Below are positions 34,126 to 44,771 of a stretch of 64,000 nucleotides of DNA, in pieces. This stretch comes from Mesodorylaimus sp. YZB2_4 (Eukaryota > Nematoda > Enoplea > Dorylaimida > Dorylaimidae): NCBI GenBank assembly GCA_030248295.1, contig JASANH010001213.1, positions 124,001 through 188,000 on the forward strand, given 5' to 3'. The notes under the pieces were generated by a model. It made no database searches. It saw only the letters and a list, made by a program, of their open reading frames with translations, and was not told where the DNA came from. A program made the position numbers and the translations under genes. The first letter of the stretch is position 1, and the number at the start of each line of letters is the position of its first letter.

Positions 34126-36549
34126 TTCAGAAACTCTTATCGTTCTACCATGCCTGGTGATGAAATGCGCAGATTTTTTGAATATGTACACGGGCTCTCA
34201 GGGCCCGTTTTTGTTTTTGGAGGCTGAAGTCCTCACATGGCCTAAAAAACTGACTCCGGTGCGCTAGATACTGTATACAGGCGGCAGGAAAAACAACAAA
34301 AATACTTCTTAGATGCCTCTACTGTATCATACCATATCATATCTTTTAGTAGGCAAAAGTCTACTCGTACGACCACTCACATCCCTTGTTCACAACACAT
34401 GTTCTATGGCAAAAACATGCTGACATTACTGAAAGTACGAGAAGGCAAGCAGACGCAAGGAACTAAAAGGCAGCCTATCGAAGACAAAGGACAAAAGCCA
34501 GGGCTAAAAGACAAATGGAACTAAAAGTTTTCGTTCGATGGCGTCCGTGGTGCATTTGCACCAAGCAGCGTCACTAAAACTGTGCCCTCTGGGGTGGCTG
34601 GCTTAGGGTTCCAGCCTTTTAAAGCTATCCGTTCCAGCTACGACAGGGCATGCTGCTTAAATCTACCTGTAAAGCTTTGTGGGTTATCTTACCACGCCGA
34701 AGTCTCTTGCTCTTTTTTTACCATTATGACTAAGAATGTTGGAAAACCATACTGTTCCATCATCGATCGCGGACATTGACGGATACACTTACTGGAGAAC
34801 AATCGCAGCAAATATCCGAATCCTGATGACTGCTCTCATTTTACATTTGGGGCCATTCATAAAGGTTGACCGCAGCCAAGGAGGGAGGGGGTCAGCAAAT
34901 ACAGTAGCGGTCAGCTGCGGTCGGGGAGGGGATGATCGACTGCTGCAAGCTTTTTAAATTTTTAATGGCAAAAACGCTGCTTGAGCCAGCAACCCTGACC
35001 GGAAGGCCGCATTTCTGTTCTGGCTGAATACGGAAGTTTACAAATCCCGATCTCAGGGTGGGACCTGGTCTTCGGCGGCGATATCGTAAGTCCATTGCTG
35101 GCCTTGCACACCCGGCTCTGGGCGATCCACAAGCAGGTGGACGCCGAACGAAATGAGAATCAGGAAACTGGTTCCCGAAGGTCAGTTCGGATGGTCCCTC
35201 CCTTCTAGCCCAGTATCGTCCTGATGCAGGCACAGGATGCCCTCGTATGGAGGTGCTCCCAGTGGAGGCGCACAGAGGGAAGCTGCCACGAGAGCTGGTC
35301 ACCTCGCGGCCTCGCTTATCTAGATTTCGTTCGAGAGAGAGATGGGGACTCACTCAATCTCGACCAGGATCGGGATTTTTAAGAGTGCTTTTATCTTCGC
35401 TGTGATGACCTAGAGTCGACCCCGGGTAGCCGGCAAATATAGAGCCAAAAACTATATTTTTCTATTCTCTAGTAAACATTTCCTTGCATTTCTGGAAGAT
35501 CTCCACAACCTCAATCCCAGCCGGGATAGGGATCCTGAACGAACACTACGCTTATCATATCATGACTGCTGGCCAGCTATAGGCAAAAAGGTTCAAAGTC
35601 CCGTGAAGCAACTGGCCCCAACCCACAAAAATTTTAAAAAAGAGGAAAGGGAAAAGTTGCATGGAAAGTTCGTCGAGGCTTTTACAAAACAAAAATCCTT
35701 CCAGGAATCAAAAAAAGATTTGTTTCGAAGGAGAAGGCATTTTGCCAAGCTCAACAAAGCATATTAAAATGTATTTCAGTTCCAAGCATGAGATTTTCAA
35801 AAATCCTGCGATGATGCCCGAGTTCACTTCGGCTGATTCACCTGTTCATATCAATGGACCCAACTCCCCCTGTTGTCTACGTCTTACCTGCGTGATCCAT
35901 AGATGACAGAGCACAGCGTGAACCATTTTAAGACATGATAACTCGATTGCATTAGTCTAGCACCACTCTGATTAGCCAGAAATTTGCGTGGAAGCTTTTT
36001 TTACTCAGAAAGGATTACGTCTATGGCACAAAATTGTTTTTCGTGATTGCCATTTTCCTCTATTCAAGAGAAGGGTCTAAGGATATGCCGTTGTTCAGCC
36101 ATCTTTTCCGATACTTCTTTTCACTTTTAAAGCTTTTAGACCTTTTAGTTTTAAATGCTATCTTTGGCATCTTCATTGTGCCTCAAGGCCACAAAGGAAA
36201 AGCCAAGTAAAGCACAGTCACTAATAAAAATAACATTACGACGAATAATTTATGAAACATTCGGACAACGTAGATCGCTCTTTAAAAAACAGCTCAAAGT
36301 ATATCATCAGAACCATAACAATTGTGGTATTTATTTGACAAGGTCAAACAGTTAGGTGTAACAAAGACATCTGTGCGCCCACCTGGACCAGACCTGACAT
36401 TAGCTTTCAGTATGAATACTCAATAGCTTTTAAAAAAGCGGTTTCAGTTTCACGTGCCAGGCGGCGATACGTCTGGCGTAAACAGCTACTGTACACTGGA
36501 GGTAATATAAGCTAGTGATGCTAGAGAAATATGAAGTGTGAGTTTCGAC
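34126..36549. other. Gene-poor stretch with one dispersed repeat
   Basis: 34971-35120 shares AACCCTGACCGG and GGCCGCA(T/G)TTCTGTTC with 57286-57387. The rest holds no recognised gene. The last 150 bases are the 5' flank of the C-type lectin starting at 36550. Confidence 0.45.
34971..35120 (+). repeat. Dispersed repeat of unknown type, copy 1
   Basis: Similar to 57286-57387 over about 100 bp: GCTTG(A/G)GCCA(G/A)CAACCCTGACCGG, then GGCCGCA and GTTC(T/A)GGCTGA, and later CTGG(C/T)CTTGC. No coding potential recognised. Confidence 0.6.
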
Positions 36550-37431
36550 ATGACTGCTAAGCACTTTATAGTTTGCATAATTGCGTGTCTGTCCTCGGTT
36601 GATTCACTAAAATGCCCTGATTCTGATGTATACCAGCTACCAAATGGCGAGTGCATTTACATCCGTCAGTACACTAGGCCATGGACCAAATCTTTTGACT
36701 GGGCTGAAGATCAATGCCGCAACTTGACAGATTTTCCTTACGAATGGCATTTACCAACAGTTAATGGTTCTGAGAAACATGAATTCCTGACTGAAATTAT
36801 CCGAAAAAATGTGCCAAAATTTGGTCGTTTTAATGCTCGGGACCTGTATTTTTACATTGGCCTACAACGCGATCACGCTGAGAGGTTTGAAAGGGTAGAT
36901 ATGATTCAGTGGAGCGATCCGGGCAGGTGGCGTTGGCTTTTGGACAACTCAACGTTAAATGCCTCGTTTCCCGACGGAAAGATACCCTGGGACAAGGGAG
37001 AACCAAATAATCACCAAAACTTAGAGCAAAGATGCGTGCACGCGCACCGAGTCCAGAATTTGGAGATTGTCTGGTACGACCATGGCTGTGACAACCTCGG
37101 CAATTGGCCTCCTTTCGATCTGCTGGTATGCGAATCGCATCCATCGAAATCAGCGCCGCAAAATGCTCTAGTGAAGTCACCCGGCGGGTCCAGTGGCACA
37201 GGCTTGGGAATCGGTCTTATTGCAATGCTTCTAGCAGTTTGTATAGTGGCCGTTGTGGTGTGGTACGACCGACGACAAAGACGCGGTCAATCAGTGGAAA
37301 ATGGGGTGGCGGCAGGAGAAGGCAGTGAGCAAAGGCCCAGCGCAACCGTCAGGCGCTATACGAAACTTGTGACTGATAGCGATCGAGAATGCATATTGAA
37401 CGATGACAATATTTTTAGCGGCCATGATTAA
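36550..37431 (+). CDS. Single-pass membrane C-type lectin-like protein (CTL 2)
   Basis: Single exon, 293 residues from the ATG at 36550 (the frame extends four codons upstream only through GTG). Signal peptide (1-19, ending at DSLKC). The lectin-like domain runs from about residue 20 to 200. It has FDWAEDQCRNL, LYFYIGLQRD, GRWRWLLDNSTL and a sugar-loop WDKGEPNNHQNLEQRC, in which the mannose-type Glu-Pro-Asn is intact. It closes with VWYDHGCDN and LLVCESH. Then a short Gly/Ser linker, one helix (GLGIGLIAMLLAVCIVAVVV) and a 60-residue cytoplasmic tail with two Tyr and many charged residues follow. Of the three related lectins here this is the only one with Glu-Pro-Asn, so it is the best candidate to bind mannose-type glycans. 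Confidence 0.87.
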   Translation: MTAKHFIVCIIACLSSVDSLKCPDSDVYQLPNGECIYIRQYTRPWTKSFDWAEDQCRNLTDFPYEWHLPTVNGSEKHEFLTEIIRKNVPKFGRFNARDLYFYIGLQRDHAERFERVDMIQWSDPGRWRWLLDNSTLNASFPDGKIPWDKGEPNNHQNLEQRCVHAHRVQNLEIVWYDHGCDNLGNWPPFDLLVCESHPSKSAPQNALVKSPGGSSGTGLGIGLIAMLLAVCIVAVVVWYDRRQRRGQSVENGVAAGEGSEQRPSATVRRYTKLVTDSDRECILNDDNIFSGHD

Positions 37432-40400
37432 AAAAAACGAGATAATCAGTGTCTTCATATTTGTCTTTAAATCCTAGATAAATTTTAAGGTTTGATGACA
37501 TTTCCTGTGGTGTGAAAACAAAATGATGATGACGCATGATAATCCTGAGGTGTACAGACCCAGTCCAAAGTGATGATGAAAGCTCAAAGGCTGCTTGTTA
37601 ATTGTAAGGTAATAGCGGCAATGTCCGCCGGATTTGATCGAAGCCCTCACAATAACAAATCGCTTCCGAGCTCGCTATTACAACACGTCAGTCAGGATTT
37701 CCGCTAACTTTCAACAGCCATATTCAAGACTTTTTTGGTTTTTCAGAGAGGGTTTTTGATTTTCAATTTTTTTTTACTCGTAGAAACTTATTCGTAGCTC
37801 CAACAGTTTTGTCTGATGAAATTGCTTGTGACATATGAATGATTTCCAAAAAACCTGATCACAAGTAAAAGCTTTTGGACCTGCCAATACTCGGCCGCAG
37901 AAAAATGAAACCACGATCGATGAGGAAACCTGGTCGGCCAGAAGCTGTTTTTAAAGTACATATGAATATCAGCACTAATGAGCATTTTAATGTAGCTTGG
38001 TGTCGCAGGCTGTGCCTGCAGCCATCCTCCTTGCGCATTTTCGGCGAGTGCCCAACTCGCGGCCAGGTAAATCATAAGTATGAGCACAAAGATTGAAGAA
38101 GCGGATGGAAGATGTCCGAAAGTGTATCTCAAGGATATGATTCATAAAAAATTGTGAGCTTGCCGCGGGCAGTGAAGTTACTTGCAAAAGCATGGTATCA
38201 ACCTGACGGCATGGGTAGAGCTAGGGCTTCAGCATATTCGGGTAGCTATCGCACGGACCACAGCTATTATCCCTCGTAGAACCGGCCCAAACAGCAGCAG
38301 TATTCTAATTAATATTCTTTATAGTACATGCAGACAAGCCTTGATGCATGCATACATCGACATAAGACTGCACATCTGTATGCGAGATTAGGTTCTGTGC
38401 CATGCGCAGCTCTTCCTGTAGATAGCCGTCCTAATGCATGCCTAGCCACTGTCTGTGTGCACGTTGGCTGGTCTAAAAGTCGACAGACTTTAGGGACATA
38501 CGGTAATAAGACGTGTCCTTCTTGTTTTCAAACTCGCTTAGGTCACTGCCTTGCGTGCCCACCTGCATTCCCCTGCAAACAAAATCAGCTACAAAAATAG
38601 CCCTCTTTTTTATGCCGTAATGTGTGCCCAGATTGCCTTTGCAAAATACGCTAGTCAATTGACATTTTAAAATAGGATCATTATTTTCCCCTGCTCCGCG
38701 GCTGAAACTCACAGCTCTATCAAAAATGGAGAGAAAGTAGACCTGTAAGGGGGTATGAAGACCAAGTTATGCAAATCAGTGTGTGACCTCGTCTGATGTT
38801 GGGCCTGTTTGGTGATATCTGGTGATTGCTGTGTGTGGAACTGGTCTCCCGTTGTCTGATGTGTGTTGTTTGTTTGTTTTGTGCCGGTGCACTATTGCCC
38901 TTGGGTTGATGCTCGTTCGAATAATCAGTGTTCATGCCCGCGTGTATTCGGTGCGGTCGAGTAGTAAAACCTCTCCCTATAAGACACGTGGTCTTGTAGA
39001 TCCGCGAACCTTGTAACCGCCAAACAAAGACGCTAGCGACTCGCTAAACGACTCGTTCATCATTCTCTCTGCTCGTTTTCAGCATGCTCGCTACTTCCCT
39101 TCCATCAAATTGAATTTTGACTTTTCATGTGTTTTAGAATTTCGTGCCAAACCCCATTCCCTCTCTCACCATGAAGCGAAAGCCCCTAAAATTAACCTAT
39201 AGTCTGATATTTGCTGATGAGCGTTTACTAACTCAAATCCTGGCTACGCCCATGTGTTTCAGAATCAGTTAAGGCTATAATGGTGCTAATATTTTTATCA
39301 AAATCCGTCGGGTACCCAATGAAAGACAATCATTGAACCAGAATATTTTGAAGAGTACTTTTGCTATTATTTGTTAAAGACTGAACTTCAAGAGTCGGAC
39401 ACCGGAAGGCAGTTTTCGGAAAGGCTACTTTTATATCTGCACGACCTGTGGTTTCTGCTGTAGGCTTGGATGGTTTGCTTGCCTTCTTCTAACAAGCAAA
39501 CTACTCTCTGGCTGACGTGAGATTATGCTATAAACTACCTCACTTCACAGCGCCCATTTGAAAAGACAGAGTGACTACTCGACAGCAATAGATCTACCTA
39601 CCCCAAATCGAGTTTTCATAGCTGCAACAAGCAAAGTTTTGACCTGCTGGACAACACCGAACTTCATGAGCCGAGTTTCCAGCTGCTGTTTGCATCAGAC
39701 TGCAAAAAGTCGGATCGTGGAAATGGCTTTATTCAAGCACAAAATACCGTGCATGACTTAGAGCAGAGTTAATGGAACATCAAAAACCAATAAACTGGAA
39801 GTCATGAACACACTGGTCGGAATCACACCGGTTTTCCTCCGCAATTTAACCATGTCAAGTCAAGACCACATCTCGATTCTAAAGCGCTTGTCCTGAATAC
39901 TGCCTTGTCCTTTCGCCTCGGACACAATCCTTGATCCAATATTACCATCCACTCCGTCGGTGATCGTTCCTCTCCTAACATCGACATCGAGACCAGTGTG
40001 TCCTTTTCTTCTCTTGTGATAACTACCGTGGACAGGAGATCCTCGCTAGGTGGATGCCACGACATCGTGTCAGGGATCGCGCTAAAATGAGCTTACTTGC
40101 CAAACTAATCGTAAGCCTTATATATTCGTATATATCAGTTTTAGAAACAAGCAATGTCTTTTCTTTTGAGCGAACAAAAATGTTTTGTCTGTTTACAAGT
40201 ATCCCCGCTGCTTGAACCTTTTATGCTCATTATGCTTGAATCCCGCTCGAGGTGCAGCATAAAAATCGGGTGCATCTATTTTGTTGTACAGATAAAAGCG
40301 CCGGGGGACTTGTTTTGCCATCTTTAAGACGAACATTGACGTTGATTAGGTTTTTATCGAAAGGCCATGCTAGCGCGCATGTTCCTGCACATTCCTGCCA

Positions 40401-41039
40401 CAGGTAGTTGTGAGATTGCTGACCTCGATAGCAAGCTCAAAACATGCATACTTGTTACAAATAGACACAGAACAAAGGCTGTCGCCGGTTTGTGATAGCA
40501 TGAAATGTCTTACTCTAGTTGGCATTTGCTTGCGGGAAAGCTTGGCTCAGTTTCATGACTCATAAAGGCATGACATTACAGCATGTTCAAAACATCGTGG
40601 CCTGCTGGCACAGGTGCTACAGGCACATTCTTCTCGATTGTTCATGAAGTGCGGAATAAGCCCCGATAAAGGGCGATCTTTAGTTCATAAGGCTTTTACG
40701 ACCAGGAGTAGGTCTGGTTTCAGTCCACGGTGCAATGGTTACACTGCCAAACAAGGCAAATCAAACATGCCTAACTCTATCCGATTACGGAAGTGTGTGC
40801 AAGGACCAAATATAGCAGGCAGAGCCTTTTTCTCTGTGCCACAAAGGTGCGTAGGGTAGCACCTCATCGGTGGCAGATTCCTGACTATGTTACACATAAA
40901 TTGAAAGACTTTTTGAGCACAGCTCAGCACAGAAATAGTACTGTTTAAAATCCCCAGATTCAGGAAGCGGAACGTTTTTAAAAGTCATGTAAAATATTTT
41001 ACTCACAAGGGAATATCGCCACAAAATGATTGTCAGTCT
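37432..41039. other. Gene-poor stretch with a SINE relic
   Basis: Apart from a diverged SINE piece at 38000-38095 (GGCGAGTGCCCAACTCGCGG, GGTAAATCATAAGTATGAGC) I see no gene. The minus-strand frame at 39823-40065 is open but has no recognisable domain or splice context. Confidence 0.4.
38000..38095 (+). repeat. SINE subfamily 1 relic
   Basis: Shares the B-box region (CGAGTGCCCAACTCGCGG-type) and AAATCAT with the copy at 19174; the 5' part is lost. Confidence 0.5.
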
Positions 41040-41735
41040 ATGCTAAGTCTTCCTTAGCACTCGAGTGCGCTGTATAGGGTTTGGCGCTGTGTAGAAAAAG
41101 TATGACATGACATCGCTAACCAAAAAGCAAAACGAAAGTTGGCAAAAGTTGGCGAAAGTTGGCAAAACCAAAAATTGTTATTTGCCCTTCGGAGCAAAAT
41201 AAAGCTCTGTGCGAAATATTAGAGGCGTCAAGCCAACTGGCGCCTAAAGTCCCATGAAATTTTTGGACTATGGATATTTTGGGTTTTTGTGTAAAAACAC
41301 CCAAACCCGTGTGGAAGCTAGGTCGAAGCCCGAAACCCGAAAACAGAATTTGGAAAAAAACCTGAACGTTTTTCTCAACTGTCGGCTTCCTTACCAAACA
41401 AAAATTCAAAAATTTGCGATTCTTCAGGCGTTGACCACTGCTGACCAGTTGGCCGGACCTCAAATATTTTGCACAGGAGCAAATCGCAATTTTTGGTTTT
41501 GCAAAGTTTGACTTTGACTTGCAAAGTTGCAACGGTTGGCGATTTCACGTCACACTTTTCCCACACAGCGCCATGCCCTATACAGCGCACTCGAATGCTA
41601 AGGAATGCTACGGAAGACATAGATTAGACTATAAATCATTTTGTACTGAGGCGGAAGTCGAACCTCCCCCTGTTAGTGCGCACCCAGCGTGAGAGGCAGA
41701 CGCCTTAACAGGCTAGGCCACGACTCCCTGTTCCC
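41040..41735. repeat. Long imperfect palindrome flanked by inverted SINE subfamily 2 copies
   Basis: 41050-41115 (+) and 41570-41730 (-) are SINE pieces facing each other with their 3' ends. Between them, 41136-41230 pairs with 41440-41545 as an imperfect inverted repeat: GCAAAACCAAAAATTG on the left and CAATTTTTGGTTTTGCAA on the right. The whole block can fold into one long hairpin. Confidence 0.7.
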
Positions 41736-42405
41736 TTGTCAGCATAGGCATAGCTTTGTCTCAAAACAAGTATAATACTGTGGATATTTTTATAGATTGA
41801 ATTAATACTATGGATTCACTAAATACTGTAGCCATAGAACAATAAAAATATCACAAACGTTTTCAATACAGTAACAATTTTTTATTCGTATCAAGCAAAG
41901 ATAGATCTGACGCACAGCCTTACAAAACTAACGAAACACAATACCCGTATATTGTGGACTTTCAATACACAAGCTGCATTCATGTCACAACATGTTCTTA
42001 CCGAGAACAAAACTTTTGACCTAACCTTAGCTTTGGCCTATTGTACGATAAATTACTCACATGACCTCGACCAACCCTCAAAAACTAATCCAAAAAAAAT
42101 CACACACACTTGACAAAGGGTCGATCAAACAGGGGTCTGACAGATTTCTGACCATAACTACTTTTAACACTTGAGTAACTTCAACGATGATTATTCTTGC
42201 CGTAACATCCGGTCAGATCCGACACGAAAACAGTCGGGAACGCTTGGGTAGCATGATGCATATAAGATAGACATAGTGGACGCTTTCGCGAATCTTCCCC
42301 AAAATCTCTGTATTTCTGCTTATTTCACGTATTTTTACTCGAACAGAAGGTAACATTTTGCAGCAACACACACAAGCCCACGCACATACATGAAAGCATT
42401 GCGCT
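41736..42405. other. Intergenic, 3' flank of the GPCR gene
   Basis: AT-rich, with no gene or repeat recognised. Confidence 0.4.
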
Positions 42406-44771
42406 TCACTTCTCACAAGTAAGCAGTTCAATGCGACTCTCATCGCCACTCTCATCGATAGCGTTGTCAGGCGTCAAGGCTATGATGGGTATCAGCAGTG
42501 TATTCCTTTCCTTTCGATCAGTCATTCCTGTAGCAGAAAAGGATGCGTGTCTTTTCGTGTGATCTCTCATCACTCCAACTATGTTCGGGGGTTTGCAAAA
42601 TGAAGAACGCCGACTTTCGGTTGAAGTTGCTGAATACCTTGTTTGACGCTGACGCACTGCTGGGCTTACGGACGGACGAAGAGCCATGCTGGAACGATCT
42701 TGACGGAGACTAAAGTGTGAAGTTTTTTGGATTCTAACTAAAAGAGAGAAACATTTGTGCAAGAGACAAAAGAAGTTACGGAAAAAGTTTCCTCGAACAA
42801 GTAAAACAGCTTACAGCATCGTTTGAACATAAGAACGAAAGCATTTCGGAATTTTCCAGACATTACGCTGTATAAAATTGGATTGATAGCTTAAAATTAG
42901 GTTAACGGATATAAAATCCCATAAATTTGAAATAAAAGAGTTGACTAAAACTGCATCCGGCTCACCTGAATTCGCCATAACCATGGTTTTTGCAAACAGG
43001 AGATACCTAAAACCTGACAATGTAAAAGTATTCGTGCCTTTTCCATTAGATCCTACCATTTTTCCACCCACGGACGCCTTGTGAACGAGTTGTACACCAC
43101 CAAGCCACGATATGGGAGACAGAAGAGAGCAAACGTGACCACGATCACAATGAGCATTTTGACAACCTGAAATCGAAAAGCATATTCCTATGCCTTTCTC
43201 GCTACGAGCAGAATATTGACCCATTCGTCTGCAATGAAAAGCCTTTCCTTTAACTGTCATAAACTTGTATAGCAGGTGCCCTCAGCGATACTTTAGGCTA
43301 CTTTAGGTTTCTATGATCAATACACGCTTTCGAGCGGATTTTTTTTGGAGATCAGGGCATGTTAGAAATGCAAATCTAATTTTCGTTTACCTTCCTGATC
43401 GTTAAGCATTGATTGGTGCAAATAACTTGGCAGTCGTACTCCGTGCGCCTTTTCTGTTTGCAGTGACTGACAAGCACGCACAAGGCATGTGAATTTTCCA
43501 TGAGAGTAAGAAAACTGCGCCCCTGCCCGAGTAACATTTACGCAACCCGTGGTCTTTGGGGGCCACTAACTCACTTGAGCGCGGGACCTATTCAGGGAAT
43601 CGCCGTAGTAAGCCTTCGATTCGCGCGACGATGGAAGCTTTGAAGGTCGCGTGCTGCTAATGCTGTTAGCATCGGTTGTATTTCGACGAATGGCCAGGGA
43701 ACTGTCCATCATGCTTCTGCTACTTAAACTGCTGGCCGAGCTATCCGTTCTTCGCCGAACCTGCAGTTGGAGCTTATCGGCGGCACTTCCTTTTCTAATC
43801 ACCACGGAAGACATTCTCCCATTGTCGATTAGAGGCGAATCAAATGGCGTCAAATGAATGTCTGCGATGAAACTGGTCGACGCGCGTAAACACCCATTTT
43901 CGCTTGGTTCCGAATCCGTTTTCGACTCTCGAAAACTGGCTTCTGTTTCGCGTTGGGGACGATGGCCAAGTTCGGAACTAGTGTCTAAACTAGATTTAAT
44001 TTTCCTCGATTTAACTAATCTTCCAGCTGCAGCTGGCTCCCTGGCACTACGAGCGGGCCAATCATTAGTGCGTTTAGTGTATTTGTGGTTAGTGGACGGT
44101 TGTAAATCGAAGACTCCGGCTCTGATCAGAGTGCGGGCCATTACTCCGTAGAGAATTAAATAAAGTAATAAAGGAAGCCAATAGAACATAAACATGTCGA
44201 TCAGGAAAATAGCTTTGTAACTTTCCCTGCTCAATGAAAAAGTGCATTGATAGGCGTCGGGTAAGTCCAAGTAATTCAAGGGTTTCAAATCGGTTAGGAA
44301 TAACCAAGTGGAATTATAGAGCACACTGAACGTCCATATGGTCACGATTATGTACTGCGCTCTTTTCACTGTACAGATATAGCGCGCTTTCATAGGATGG
44401 CAAATACCGATGTACCTTTCAATCGTAAATGCGATTATCGATAGCGAACTGGCATTTATGGACAGATAGGGTAAAAATCGTAGAAGCGAACATCCCACGC
44501 GACCAAACACAAAAACGTTATCTGGTAAATGAAGACTCGATAATTCGCTTGGAATTGTGGATACGAAGAATAGACAATCGGCACATGCTAACGAGACGAG
44601 ATAACAGTTAGTCGGTGTCTTCATACCACGCACAGTCATGACAACTAAAATGACCAGGAGATTGCCCGAAATACCAATTACGGACAAGGGCACCCAGATG
44701 ACAGACGCCACCATACGATAATTCCATTCCAAATATGCGTCCGTGCTGTTCAGGGACAGATTCCAGGCCAT
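42406..44771 (-). CDS. trhr-1: TRH-receptor-like neuropeptide GPCR (rhodopsin family)
   Basis: Five exons, 44771-43575, 43166-43057, 43006-42966, 42889-42815 and 42737-42406, all in phase, giving 584 residues. The extracellular start has two N-glycosylation sites. Helix 1 has GNLLVILVVM and the first loop KTPTNCYLVSLACADCLFF. Helix 3 has INASSLSIIAFTIERYIGIC, the signature of thyrotropin-releasing hormone receptors (Glu-Arg-Tyr in place of Asp-Arg-Tyr). Helix 6 (MLIVIVVTFALFCLPYR) and helix 7 with NPILY are encoded by the small downstream exons. The third intracellular loop is unusually long (about 180 residues) and rich in Ser, Thr, Arg and Lys. A 120-residue tail follows. In C. elegans the TRHR-1 receptor of TRH-like peptides is the closest family member I know; orthology is inferred from motifs only. 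Confidence 0.88.

Noticed and set aside
39823-40065. 80-codon minus-strand frame
   Set aside because: Open and evenly composed but with no domain, splice context or neighbouring exons.
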